Origin: JABWBD01 sp040768665
GTDB lineage: Bacteria; Planctomycetota; Planctomycetia; Pirellulales; Thermoguttaceae
Length of the DNA: 64,000 nucleotides
Reading direction: 5' to 3'
NCBI GenBank assembly: GCA_040768665.1
Contig: JAXGMN010000007.1
Span: 124,001 to 188,000 of the forward strand
Within the stretch, counting starts at the first letter, position 1; every line of letters begins with the position of its first letter. Below, piece by piece: positions 1 through 8,901 of the stretch. Under the pieces are notes generated by a model, which saw only the letters and a list, made by a program, of their open reading frames with translations, was not told where the DNA came from and searched no databases. A program made the translations under genes and the position numbers.

Positions 1-1935
1 TATCAGCCGTTCGCCGGTTACTCGGGATCCGATGAAATGGTTTTCGTGGCCAACGACGGCAGCCAGGATTCTGCCCCGGCCACGGTCACTTTTGAGGTTG
101 CGGAAGTTCTGGGAGGCGTGGATTGGCGGGGTTGGACGATCAGCAGCCTGCAGGACGACGAACTCTGGTACAGTTTCCAGGCAAGTCGACTCGGCCGGCT
201 CAGCGTTATTGCCTCGAACATTACCGTCGGGCTGGAGCTCTACGACGCCGACCAGCAGTTGCTGGCGAGCTCATCCATCGTGGAGGGGCAGCAGCGGATT
301 GACGCTTCGGCCATTTCGGGCGAGACCTACCGGATCCGCGTTCACGGAACGGCCTCAAACGCCGAACTGAAGATCGCCAACCTCCTCGTTCAAAACGGGG
401 CGTCTGTCACGGTCTACGGCACGGCCCAGGACGATCAGTTGTTGTTTGATGCCTCGGCGGGATCAGCAATGGTGATCAACGGCGTCGGCTACCAATTCAG
501 TGCAGCCGAGGCGAGCACATTTGTTTTCGACGGTTCAGGGGGCAGCGATCACGTGCACTTTCTCGGCAGCAGCGGGACGGATACCGCTACGCTCTACCCG
601 AATCGAGGCACATTTGCCGGCAGTGGTTATTCTCTGTCCGTCGCCCAGGTGGAATCGTTCGACTACGACGGAGGCGCTGGCGATACCGTTACCATCTGGG
701 GATCCAGGCAGACCGAGACCTACATGGCCGAACCGGGGCGGGGATGGATGACCGGCGATGATGTGTCGATCGACGTTACCGCCGAAATGATCTACGCCCG
801 CGGCTACGGCGGAGGAGACACCGTGGTGTTCAGCGACTCCGACGGTGACGACGTGTTGGAATATTTTTCAACATGGGCTCGCATGCGCGGGGAGGGCTAC
901 TTCCACCACGTCCGCGGCTTCAATACCATGCGAGCAAACGCCGAACTGGGGGAAAACGGCACGGACAGGGTCGTCATCCGAGGTACGCGGCTCAACGATT
1001 ATCTGAAAGTCAATCCCTACAACGCCGACGGACAGACCGTCGCTCGCTTCCTGAGCGGTTCCGGCAGCATCTGGCATATTGCCACCGGGTTTGACACGAT
1101 CGTCGGATACGGCCGAGGCGGAGGAATTATCGACCAACTGGTCCTCAACGATACTCCCGCGGCGGATACCTTCGAGTTGGGACGCCAGGAGGCAGACCTG
1201 CTGGAGGTCGCCGACTACGGAGTCTCGGTGACGACCTATGGCTTCGGGACGGTCGAACTCCGACGCACGAACGCCAATGGAAGTGCGGACCGTGTCAATC
1301 TCGGCGATTCGCAACGGCCGGATCACGACGACACGCTGGTGGGTGATCCGCACCAGGTGACGATGACGGGCCCCGGGTATTCGAACCTCGTCGTGGACTT
1401 CCCGCTGGTGATGGCCTACAGCAGCGGCAACGGTTACGACACAGCCTGGTTCTCGGACCTGGATAACCCGAACGACAGCCGTGCCGGTGTGGATACCTTC
1501 ACAGGACGTCCGCTCTTCTCGCAGATGGAAGGTCCGGGATACAAGCTCTACGCTCGCCTGTTTGACGAGGTGCATGCGGAATCGAAGTATGGCCAGGACA
1601 TCGCCAACTTGTACGGCAACGCCAATACCGACGAACTCACGGCCACGGCCACCGAAGTGCGGCTCTCCGGCACGCATTCCAACGGGGCGTATGCCAACTT
1701 CACCCAATCCTTCCACGAGATCAACGCCTATGGCGGAGACGGGGAGGACAGGGCGCTGCTCACTGACGCCACAGTCGACCTCGCAACGTTCGGTCCGCCG
1801 CCGGGGATTGCCCTGGAAGAACTGACGCAGATTCTTTGGCTGAACGACTTTCAGAGTCTTGAGCTTCACCAGACCGCGACCGGGCAAACCACCGCTACCG
1901 CCGCCGTGGACCAGGTCTTCGCCTATTGGCCGTAA
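1..1935 (+). CDS. 3' end of a large secreted/surface protein (partial)
   Basis: The reading frame is open from the first base of the window, so the gene begins upstream. The first residues (PFAGYSGSDEMVFVANDG) resemble the end of a cadherin-like/Big_9 repeat, a family found in tandem in very large bacterial surface proteins. The next stretch (WTISSLQDDELWYSFQASR, about residues 50-120) resembles a pre-peptidase C-terminal-like or other beta-sandwich module. The rest is rich in Gly, Asp, Thr and Tyr with loosely repeated GxGDT / YDGGAGDTV-like strands, suggesting a beta-solenoid or RTX-like fold. No sorting signal or catalytic motif is visible at the C-terminus. It is inferred to be an extracellular structural or adhesive protein. 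The stop is TAA at 1933-1935. Function is unknown. Confidence 0.8.
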   Translation, partial: YQPFAGYSGSDEMVFVANDGSQDSAPATVTFEVAEVLGGVDWRGWTISSLQDDELWYSFQASRLGRLSVIASNITVGLELYDADQQLLASSSIVEGQQRIDASAISGETYRIRVHGTASNAELKIANLLVQNGASVTVYGTAQDDQLLFDASAGSAMVINGVGYQFSAAEASTFVFDGSGGSDHVHFLGSSGTDTATLYPNRGTFAGSGYSLSVAQVESFDYDGGAGDTVTIWGSRQTETYMAEPGRGWMTGDDVSIDVTAEMIYARGYGGGDTVVFSDSDGDDVLEYFSTWARMRGEGYFHHVRGFNTMRANAELGENGTDRVVIRGTRLNDYLKVNPYNADGQTVARFLSGSGSIWHIATGFDTIVGYGRGGGIIDQLVLNDTPAADTFELGRQEADLLEVADYGVSVTTYGFGTVELRRTNANGSADRVNLGDSQRPDHDDTLVGDPHQVTMTGPGYSNLVVDFPLVMAYSSGNGYDTAWFSDLDNPNDSRAGVDTFTGRPLFSQMEGPGYKLYARLFDEVHAESKYGQDIANLYGNANTDELTATATEVRLSGTHSNGAYANFTQSFHEINAYGGDGEDRALLTDATVDLATFGPPPGIALEELTQILWLNDFQSLELHQTATGQTTATAAVDQVFAYWP

Positions 1936-2378
1936 GCGTGCGGAGCTCCGGCACGCCTTGAGCGCAAAGCTGTCGCAAGCGGACTCGATCTTACGCTGTA
2001 TGCGAGTCCGCAGGGAACCCTGGCGCGATCGCGCAGGAATCTGCCGGGGAAGCCCCCCCTAAGGACAGGAAGCATGGCTTTCGGCAGAGGAACTTCTTGC
2101 CGAATCTTTGCGCGCCAGCGAGTCTCGCGGTCGCTTCTTGGCCTGGGCCTTCGTTTTGTAGCATCTGGCTGCACGAAAGCGAAATTGAACCGGTCTGTTT
2201 TCCGTCGAGGCATATCGAAGTCGATGTACCCCGGCAGACTGATATGGCTCCCATCCTGAGAAGCCCGGAATTCTCCTACACGAATCCTCCGATACTAGTT
2301 AGAATAGTCTAAGTAAATGGACACTAAAGAAGGACCCCGTGGGGGGGCTAAGGAACAGAGAGGGACTGGTGGGGGATT
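1936..2378. other. Intergenic region, no gene recognised
   Basis: This is a 443-base gap between the surface-protein gene and the response-regulator cassette. Short open frames on both strands have no recognisable content. A G-rich stretch (about 2337-2374) lies directly before the ATG at 2379 and supplies the only ribosome-binding-site-like sequence. The promoter of the downstream cassette presumably lies here, but no convincing -35/-10 pair was identified. Confidence 0.5.
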
Positions 2379-3050
2379 ATGAAATCCGAAGCGGCCGAGC
2401 ATGTTGCAGAGGGCGATCCGGTTGCCACGATTTTTGTGGTCGATGGCGATCCCAATGCGCGTGAGGCGGTCGCGAGAATTGTGCATACGATGAATTTTCG
2501 ATGCCGTACCTACGCCAGCGGCACGGAGCTTCTCGATGAACTCGACGACGAATGTCCCGGCTGCCTGGTCCTCGACATGCAACTGCCCGGCATCAGCGGT
2601 ATGGAGGTGTTTAAGCAGTTGATTGCGAGAGATTTGCTGCTGCCGGTCATATTCCTGACCCAACTGGGGGGTATATCGATGGCGGTCCATATCCTCCGGC
2701 AGGGAGCGTTCCATTACCTTCTGAAACCGCCACGCGCCGACGAATTGTGGGACACGCTGAACGAGGCCGTGGCCTTCGATCAGAATCGTCGGCAGCGGCT
2801 TCGGCGGCGTCGAGAGATTCGCGCGAAGATCAGCACGCTGACTTCCGCCGAGCAGGCGATCCTGGCTCCAGTTGCCTGCGGTAGGTCCGCAAGAGAGATC
2901 GCTCACAGGTTGCACCTGACGGTTCGGGCGGTGGAACTAAGGCGTTCGAAGTTAATGCGAAAGCTAGACGTAACTACACCATGGGAATTGTATTGTGCTG
3001 CTGTTGAGGCTGGTGGGCACGGTGAGTTGCCTTGCGATGGATACGACTGA
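2379..3050 (+). CDS. FixJ/NarL-type response regulator with intact receiver
   Basis: This 223-residue protein has an N-terminal receiver domain (about residues 15-130) and a C-terminal LuxR/FixJ-type helix-turn-helix (about 148-205, TSAEQAILAPVACGRSAREI and following). The receiver keeps the acidic pair (D22, D24), the phosphoacceptor D66 in LVLDMQLPG, a Thr in FLTQLG, and the conserved Lys in LLKPP. It is therefore expected to be phosphorylated by a histidine kinase and to bind DNA as a dimer. No kinase gene is adjacent. It heads a cassette with a NusG-like gene 164 bases downstream and a second, degenerate regulator after that. The family assignment is firm; target genes are unknown. Confidence 0.9.
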   Translation: MKSEAAEHVAEGDPVATIFVVDGDPNAREAVARIVHTMNFRCRTYASGTELLDELDDECPGCLVLDMQLPGISGMEVFKQLIARDLLLPVIFLTQLGGISMAVHILRQGAFHYLLKPPRADELWDTLNEAVAFDQNRRQRLRRRREIRAKISTLTSAEQAILAPVACGRSAREIAHRLHLTVRAVELRRSKLMRKLDVTTPWELYCAAVEAGGHGELPCDGYD

Positions 3051-3214
3051 AAACCTGCAAGCTTCACTGCCGCCGGGAAACGCCCGGCGCGGATTGCAGC
3101 CGGGGCCGCACGGTGTGCCGGCAGGGGCGATTGCCGTCGATTGTCAGGTCTGTGTGAGGCTGCTGCCGCGCGACGCATGAAAATGGATTTCAAGAAGACG
3201 ACAGGAAATACGCT

Positions 3215-3793
3215 ATGCCGATCCTGAACAAAGAGCCGAGTCTCCATCCGGAGTGGCTGCTGGAACCAGAATACGAAGCAACGGTCGGGGATGGAGGCGA
3301 CCAGGATTCGCCTCGCCGATGGTGGGCTGTTTATACGCGACCGCGTCAGGAGAAGGTCCTGGCGCGGATTTTCTGGGAAAACGGCTCGCATTTCTATTTA
3401 CCTTTGGTTCCACGCAAGGGTGTCTATCAACGGCGGACCGTTGTCTCCCACCTGCCGCTGTTCGAAGGCTATGTTTTTCTGTTCGGTTCGGAGGAGCAGC
3501 GCGTGGCCGCATTGGCGACCAATCGGGTCTACCATATTGTTGGCGTCAACGAACCGCTCCAGTTCGTGCGAGACCTGCGGCAAATCCGGCGGTTGATCGC
3601 CTCGAACGCACCCTTGACGGTCGAAAGCCGGCTTACGTCCGGCGATCGGGTTCGTGTCAAGAAGGGACCATTGGCCCAACTCGAGGGAACCGTTCTGGTT
3701 CGGCGAGGCAAGACGCGATTGTTGGTGCAAGTCAACTTTCTACAGCAGGGCGCGTCCGTGGAGATCGACGACTATCTCCTGGAACCGATCTAG
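3215..3793 (+). CDS. NusG-like specialised transcription elongation factor
   Basis: This 192-residue protein has an N-terminal NGN domain (about residues 34-130), recognisable from WWAVYTRPRQEKVLARIF and the hydrophobic GYVFLFG strand, and a C-terminal KOW domain (about 140-175, SGDRVRVKKGPLAQLEGTVL). Proteins of the NusG/RfaH/UpxY superfamily bind the RNA polymerase clamp and modulate pausing or termination. A housekeeping nusG normally sits between secE and rplK. This gene instead lies between two FixJ-type regulators, so it is more likely a specialised paralog acting on a particular operon, as RfaH and UpxY do for polysaccharide or surface-structure loci. The specialised role is inference from context; the fold assignment is firm. 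Confidence 0.85.
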   Translation: MPILNKEPSLHPEWLLEPEYEATVGDGGDQDSPRRWWAVYTRPRQEKVLARIFWENGSHFYLPLVPRKGVYQRRTVVSHLPLFEGYVFLFGSEEQRVAALATNRVYHIVGVNEPLQFVRDLRQIRRLIASNAPLTVESRLTSGDRVRVKKGPLAQLEGTVLVRRGKTRLLVQVNFLQQGASVEIDDYLLEPI

Positions 3794-3853
3794 GGCATGT
3801 TGACTGGAGTCAGAAACCGGGCAACAAGAAGGTACTGGGGGGCGATCGACACC

Positions 3854-4519
3854 ATGGCGAAGGGCAAGCTCGTTCAGGTTGTGGATGCAGACGCAGCCAA
3901 TACCGCAGCCGTCGAGGCACTGCTTCAAAAGATGAATCTTCCATCGGCAGTTTACCGCTCAGGCGATCAGTTTCTGGAAATGTTCGACCTGGAGCAACCG
4001 GGATGCGTCATCCTGTCAGTAGGTCTTCCGGGCGTGAACGGGCTGCAGGTTCAACAGAAACTTATCGCCCAAGAGGCTCCGCAGCCCTTGATTTTCCTGA
4101 CGCAATTGGGAGACCTGGCCATCGCCGTCCGTGCCATACGGGCGGGAGCGTTCCACTACATGGAACAACCCTTCCGCGAGCATGAGCTTTGGGCGGCCAT
4201 CACCGAGGCAATTCGGCTGGACGAGGTGCGACGCGATCGCTTGTTGCGCAGGCGGAGGGCCCGGGAGCTGTTCAATCGGCTTAGTCCGGCGGAACGGCAG
4301 GTTGCCGAACTCTTGATTCATGGCCGGGACAGTGCGGAAATCGCGGAGGCGGTTGGTGTTTCTGTGCGAACCGTGGAGCTTCGCCGCTCCGAGGTGTCGC
4401 GCAAGCTCGGATCGAAACGCATCGGCAATCTGCTACAGATGTTTTGGATCCTCAAGAACTGGGAGGATCCGTACGTCTGCCATGAGGTTCCACCTCCAAC
4501 ACTGGTTGATGCGAACTGA
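3854..4519 (+). CDS. FixJ-type regulator with degenerate (pseudo-)receiver domain
   Basis: This 221-residue regulator is closely related in layout to the protein encoded at 2379-3050: receiver (about residues 5-120), then a LuxR-type HTH (about 140-195, LSPAERQVAELLIHGRDSAE and following). The phosphoacceptor Asp is replaced by Ser55 (ILSVGLPG, codon TCA at 4016-4018), and the conserved Lys of the usual KP motif is Gln (MEQPF). It probably cannot be phosphorylated and belongs with atypical response regulators. The ATG at 3854 is preferred because GGGGGG lies about 13 bases upstream and the receiver begins there. An in-frame ATG at 3797, three bases after the nusG-like stop, would add 19 residues. 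Co-transcription with the NusG-like gene is likely. Confidence 0.85.
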   Translation: MAKGKLVQVVDADAANTAAVEALLQKMNLPSAVYRSGDQFLEMFDLEQPGCVILSVGLPGVNGLQVQQKLIAQEAPQPLIFLTQLGDLAIAVRAIRAGAFHYMEQPFREHELWAAITEAIRLDEVRRDRLLRRRRARELFNRLSPAERQVAELLIHGRDSAEIAEAVGVSVRTVELRRSEVSRKLGSKRIGNLLQMFWILKNWEDPYVCHEVPPPTLVDAN

Positions 4520-4601
4520 CTGCTTGGTCGATCAAACGCTGGAGTTGCTCGACTCGCTTTGGGCCGAGAAGTAAACTCGGTATCAACCGTAGGAGAATGC
4601 C

Positions 4602-7337
4602 ATGTCAGCAACACGCTGGTACTTGGCCGTGGTGTTCCTCGCAATCCTCTCGCCTTGGCTGCACGTGGAAGCCGACGACGCAATTCCGCTTGCCGAGCAT
4701 CTCGACAGGGCCGCGATCACGGTCGACCGCCTCGACAGCGCGCTCGACTACGCATTGTTGATCGGCAACGGCGACCTCAACGCCTTGATATACACCGATC
4801 GCGGCCAACTGAAACTGAACCTTACTAAAAACGACGTTTGGGACGCGCGGCTGGACGCCCGGCGGGATCCGCCACTGCCGACGCTCGAACTGGTCAAGAA
4901 GTGGGCGTTCGATCGCGGAGCGACGAAGGTCGAAAACGACTCCGTCATTCTCGACGACGGCGTCCAATGGCAGGGACCGGACAGCTACCACGCGCATCCC
5001 TACCCCTGCCCCCGTATTTGCGCACGCCTGACGCTCGGGCAAGCGCCGGCCGAGCCGAACTGGATCCGTATCCGCGCGGAGGGTACCACCAATCGCTGGG
5101 AGTTTCGCAACGGAACCGGCATCATGAGCATCGAGGGCAAACAGGGCGCCTCCAACGGATTCGCCTATGGTCCGCTCCGGCTCAACACAGCCGACTACCC
5201 GGAGCTCCACGTCAGACTTTCCGGCACGGAAAACGCCCGGTTCTACGTCGACCTGATGCGTGCCGAGGGACAAGGCTGCTTCGGCACCGGCTGGCAGGAA
5301 ACCCCTACCGAAACCGCCGCCCGTAGCTGCCGCCTTCCCAAGGACACGCCGGTTGATCAAGTAATCCTCTATACCTGGACCGAAGACGGCAAGCTCGCCC
5401 AAAATCGCTTCGAAGAAGTGGCGATGGCAGGGCCGAGCGGCAAGGTGACCATCGATCTCGAGCCAAAGCCGCAGCCGACCTCCCCTGCTCGCCTGAATAT
5501 CCGGCAGGCCGTCGCCCATGTCGCGAGCAACGGCGAGGGCATCCCGGGGGCTACGATCCGCGCCCTGGCCGATCGCAATGTCATCCTGATCGAACAGGCT
5601 TCCATGGGAAGGCTCGACGCCGCCCGCTCGCCAGATCTACCCTCGCCCCAACACGAACAACCGAACCCGGATGTCCAGACGATCGTGCAGCAAATCCCCG
5701 GTGATCCGGGCTGGGATGGAATGACCTTCGCTGTGGCGCTCGGCACCCGCGGCGACCGAATGGCTGTGGGGGTCGTCACGAGCCGGGAAGCCGAGGATCC
5801 CAAATCCGCCGCGATACAACTGACCGCGGAAACCTTGGCTGCCTCGCCCGTGGACCTGGTCAGCAAGCATGAATCCACCTGGCAACGATTCTGGTCCAGA
5901 AGCGGCCTCCATCTAGACGATGCGGTTTTGCAGGCCATGTGGTACCGAAACCTCTATTCTCTCCGCTGCGTTATCCGGCCCGGCGTCGTTTCACCGGGGT
6001 TGTTCGCCAGCCTCGTTTCCGACGGCCCGGCGTGGCACGGCGATTACCACACGAACTACAACATCCAGTCGACCTACTGGTCCGCTTACAGCAGCAACCA
6101 TCCGGAGCTATCCGAACCGTACGACCGCCTGATCGTCGATTACCTGCCGCGGGCTCGATGGCTCTGCAAGCAGTTGTTCGGCTTCGACGGCGCCTATATT
6201 CCGCACGTGCTGTTTGCCTACGAACCGCCGCCCGATGCGTGCGAGGGGCCCACGCGGCGCCAATACATCCATCACGTCTGGGGATGGACGCTCGGCGTCG
6301 CCGCATTCTCGGCCCAGCCCGTCTGGTGGCACTACAAGTACGAACCCTCGCGCGAACTCCTGGAAACGGTCGCCTATCCGGTCGTCCGCGACGTCGCCAA
6401 TTTCCAGGCGAATTTCCTCGAGCGATGTGAGAAGACCACGGATGGAAAGGTCGTGCTGGCGCCCACGGTGTCACCGGAACATTGGGGTTGGACGAAAGGG
6501 TTTGAACGGAATCGCAACTGCGCGTTTTGCCTGGGTATGTTCCGATACATGTTCGAAGCGGCAATCGAGGGAGCACAAACGCTCGATCGTGATGCCGACC
6601 TCGTGTCCCGTTGGAAGATAGTCATGGCCTCGCTCCCCGACTATCCACTCTCCGCCGACGAACCGCCCATCGTAGTCGACGTCGAAGGGGCTCCGCCCAT
6701 CCAGTACAACATCTCGGTGCCGGCCACCCCCGTCTTCCCCGGCGACGTCGTGACCTGGTGGTCGCCGCAGGCGCAGAAGCAGTTGTTCTCCCGCACGATC
6801 GACCAACTGCGTTTCAACGGCAATAACGCGGCCATCATGCTCTCCGTTTCCCGGGCGCGGCTGAGCATGCCGGAAACGCTTCCCTGGGTCCGAGAAGAGC
6901 TTACCCGTCGACTGCGGCCTAACGGCACACTTACCCTCAATCGCAACGAGCCGCGATACCGTTTCAACGATTTCGGCCACTACACCGAGCAGTTTGCCGC
7001 CGCAATGGCGATCAACGAACTGTTGCTGCAGAGCGTGGCCGACGTGGTGCGGGTATTTCCTGCCTGGCCGTTGGACAAGCCCGCCCGTTTCCATCAATTG
7101 CGGGCTCAGGGTGGATTCCTCGTATCGGCCAACTGCGAGAACGGCAAGGTCGGACCGCTTCGCGTCGCGTCCACCGCGGGCGGCCGGCTTCGCCTGGAAA
7201 GTCCGTGGCCGGAAATCGAGTTGGTCGGCGCCCACGGCACTGTTCAAACTTTGAAACTGGATTCGGACAATATCGTCGAGTTGGACACGCAAGTTGGCCA
7301 GACTGTCGAGTTCCGCAAAAGAGAGATCGCGCCATGA
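4602..7337 (+). CDS. Secreted glycoside hydrolase of GH95-like (alpha/alpha) type
   Basis: This 911-residue protein has a signal peptide (about residues 1-24, ending near VEADD). The N-terminal part (LLIGNGDLNALIYTDRGQLK) resembles the beta-sandwich of GH95/GH65-type enzymes. The central region holds WHGDYHTNYNIQSTYW (from about residue 478), which parallels the signature around the GH95 catalytic barrel. GH95 enzymes are alpha-L-fucosidases or galactosidases; the specificity cannot be read here. Some relatives are annotated with the DUF5703 domain. The final residues overlap the downstream sulfatase start by four bases (ATGA), implying coupled translation. Together with the sulfatase it suggests breakdown of a sulfated, possibly fucose-containing glycan outside the cytoplasm. 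Confidence 0.8.
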   Translation: MSATRWYLAVVFLAILSPWLHVEADDAIPLAEHLDRAAITVDRLDSALDYALLIGNGDLNALIYTDRGQLKLNLTKNDVWDARLDARRDPPLPTLELVKKWAFDRGATKVENDSVILDDGVQWQGPDSYHAHPYPCPRICARLTLGQAPAEPNWIRIRAEGTTNRWEFRNGTGIMSIEGKQGASNGFAYGPLRLNTADYPELHVRLSGTENARFYVDLMRAEGQGCFGTGWQETPTETAARSCRLPKDTPVDQVILYTWTEDGKLAQNRFEEVAMAGPSGKVTIDLEPKPQPTSPARLNIRQAVAHVASNGEGIPGATIRALADRNVILIEQASMGRLDAARSPDLPSPQHEQPNPDVQTIVQQIPGDPGWDGMTFAVALGTRGDRMAVGVVTSREAEDPKSAAIQLTAETLAASPVDLVSKHESTWQRFWSRSGLHLDDAVLQAMWYRNLYSLRCVIRPGVVSPGLFASLVSDGPAWHGDYHTNYNIQSTYWSAYSSNHPELSEPYDRLIVDYLPRARWLCKQLFGFDGAYIPHVLFAYEPPPDACEGPTRRQYIHHVWGWTLGVAAFSAQPVWWHYKYEPSRELLETVAYPVVRDVANFQANFLERCEKTTDGKVVLAPTVSPEHWGWTKGFERNRNCAFCLGMFRYMFEAAIEGAQTLDRDADLVSRWKIVMASLPDYPLSADEPPIVVDVEGAPPIQYNISVPATPVFPGDVVTWWSPQAQKQLFSRTIDQLRFNGNNAAIMLSVSRARLSMPETLPWVREELTRRLRPNGTLTLNRNEPRYRFNDFGHYTEQFAAAMAINELLLQSVADVVRVFPAWPLDKPARFHQLRAQGGFLVSANCENGKVGPLRVASTAGGRLRLESPWPEIELVGAHGTVQTLKLDSDNIVELDTQVGQTVEFRKREIAP

Positions 7338-8884
7338 CGCCTCGCTGCTCGTCGGATCGTTCACCGCACCGACTGCTGAACGTCACATGCGCAGTCGCAG
7401 CACTCGCCGCTGCCTGCTGTCACGCCAGCGACGCCGTCCGGAAACCCAACGTGCTTCTGATCGTCTCGGAAGACAACAGCCCCAACCTGGGCTGCTACGG
7501 CGATCCCTATGCCCAGACGCCAAACCTCGACAAGCTCGCCGCCGAGGGAGTCCGCTTCGAACATGCCTTTGTTGCGACGGCAAGCTGCAGCGAGTCGCGC
7601 AGTGCCCTCTTGACGGGCTTGTATCCTCACCAGAACGGCCAGATCGGTCTGGCAACGCACAAGTACGCGATGCATCAAAACTGGCCCAATATTCCAAGCC
7701 TGCTCAAGCAGCAGGGATACCGGACCGGCATTATCGGCAAGCTGCACGTAAATCCCGAGTCGGCGTTCCCATTCGATTTCCGCTGGAATGACGCCGCCTT
7801 CTGCAGCTTCTCTCATCGCGACGTCTGCAAGATCGCCGATGTGGCCGAGAAGTTCATTAGCGAGTCGGATCGACCGTTTTTCCTGATGGTCAACTATCCC
7901 GATGCGCATCTCCCGTGGCTCCCTCGGCAAAATGGCTTGCCCGAAACTTTGCTGACTGCCGCCGACGTCCGTGCGTTGCCATTTGCCGGCGTCGATGCGT
8001 TGCGGCTGAGAGAGTGCGCGGCGAACTACTACAACTGTATCCGCAGGCTCGATGTCGGCATCGGGCTGCTCCTTGAACGACTTGCCCGCGCCGGGCGCGA
8101 CCGCGACACCCTGGTGGTGTATCTCGGCGACCACGGCGCTCAGTTCCCGCGGGGCAAGCTAAGTTGTTATGAGGGCGGCTTGCGCGTGCCGCTGATCGTT
8201 TGCTGGCCCGGCAAGATCCGGCGCGATCTCGTGCGAAACGAGCTCGTCGCGACGGTCGACATCCTGCCGACCATCCTGGAGGCCGTCGAGGCCGACGTTC
8301 CCGACGGGCTTGCCGGCCGGTCGATGCTCCCGTTGCTCCGCGGCGAATCGGTTGCCTGGCGTGAGTATGTGTTCGCCGAGTATCATTCCCATTACCCACC
8401 GATCTACTTTCCACAGCGGACGGTCCGCGACGCCCGTTACAAGCTGATCGTCAATCTTCTACAGGATCGTGAGAATCCCGTGGCGATCTCCGCCGCTGCT
8501 GAAATCACCGGCCGTGCCTTCGTCACCTTCTCCGACCTTTCCGGGGCGAGCGAGGAAGTCGCCCAGGCATATGCCACTTGGAAAGAAGCTCCGCCGTTGG
8601 AACTCTACGATTTGGACACCGATCCGTACGAACTGAACAATCTGGCCGACCGGCCGGAATACGCGCCGGTTCGCAAGAGACTTCTGACACAACTCGCGTC
8701 CTGGCAAGAGCAAACGTGTGATCCGCTGACCGACCCCGTGAAGCTTGCCAGGCTCACCCAGGAACAGGACAATCAGGCGGAGAGGTACAGCCAGCGGCTT
8801 CGAAGCGAATCGTGGGAGTATCCTCAGTATCTCTATCTCGAGGGCGGTACGCCACGGCGCACAGACGGCTCAGACAATCATTAA
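7334..8884 (+). CDS. Sulfatase (S1 family, N-sulfoglucosamine sulfohydrolase-like)
   Basis: This 516-residue protein starts at the ATG that overlaps the upstream stop codon. It has a hydrophobic leader (about residues 14-32). PNVLLIVSEDNSPN gives the metal-binding acidic cluster, and GDHGAQFPRGK gives the second metal/substrate motif. The active-site motif is C85-S-E-S-R, where the canonical CxPSR has Pro; the Cys to be converted to formylglycine and the Arg are present. The stretch LYPHQNGQIGLATHK is typical of the heparan N-sulfatase-like branch. The C-terminal ELYDLDTDPYELNNLAD is the common sulfatase tail. It would remove sulfate from a polysaccharide or oligosaccharide. No formylglycine-generating enzyme is seen in the window. 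Confidence 0.92.
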   Translation: MTPRCSSDRSPHRLLNVTCAVAALAAACCHASDAVRKPNVLLIVSEDNSPNLGCYGDPYAQTPNLDKLAAEGVRFEHAFVATASCSESRSALLTGLYPHQNGQIGLATHKYAMHQNWPNIPSLLKQQGYRTGIIGKLHVNPESAFPFDFRWNDAAFCSFSHRDVCKIADVAEKFISESDRPFFLMVNYPDAHLPWLPRQNGLPETLLTAADVRALPFAGVDALRLRECAANYYNCIRRLDVGIGLLLERLARAGRDRDTLVVYLGDHGAQFPRGKLSCYEGGLRVPLIVCWPGKIRRDLVRNELVATVDILPTILEAVEADVPDGLAGRSMLPLLRGESVAWREYVFAEYHSHYPPIYFPQRTVRDARYKLIVNLLQDRENPVAISAAAEITGRAFVTFSDLSGASEEVAQAYATWKEAPPLELYDLDTDPYELNNLADRPEYAPVRKRLLTQLASWQEQTCDPLTDPVKLARLTQEQDNQAERYSQRLRSESWEYPQYLYLEGGTPRRTDGSDNH

Positions 8885-8901
8885 CCCAGGGGAGTAATTC
8901 A

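Noticed and set aside
868..1887. A 339-codon minus-strand frame opposite the first surface-protein gene
   Set aside because: Antisense shadow with no motif; the plus frame shows beta-repeat composition.
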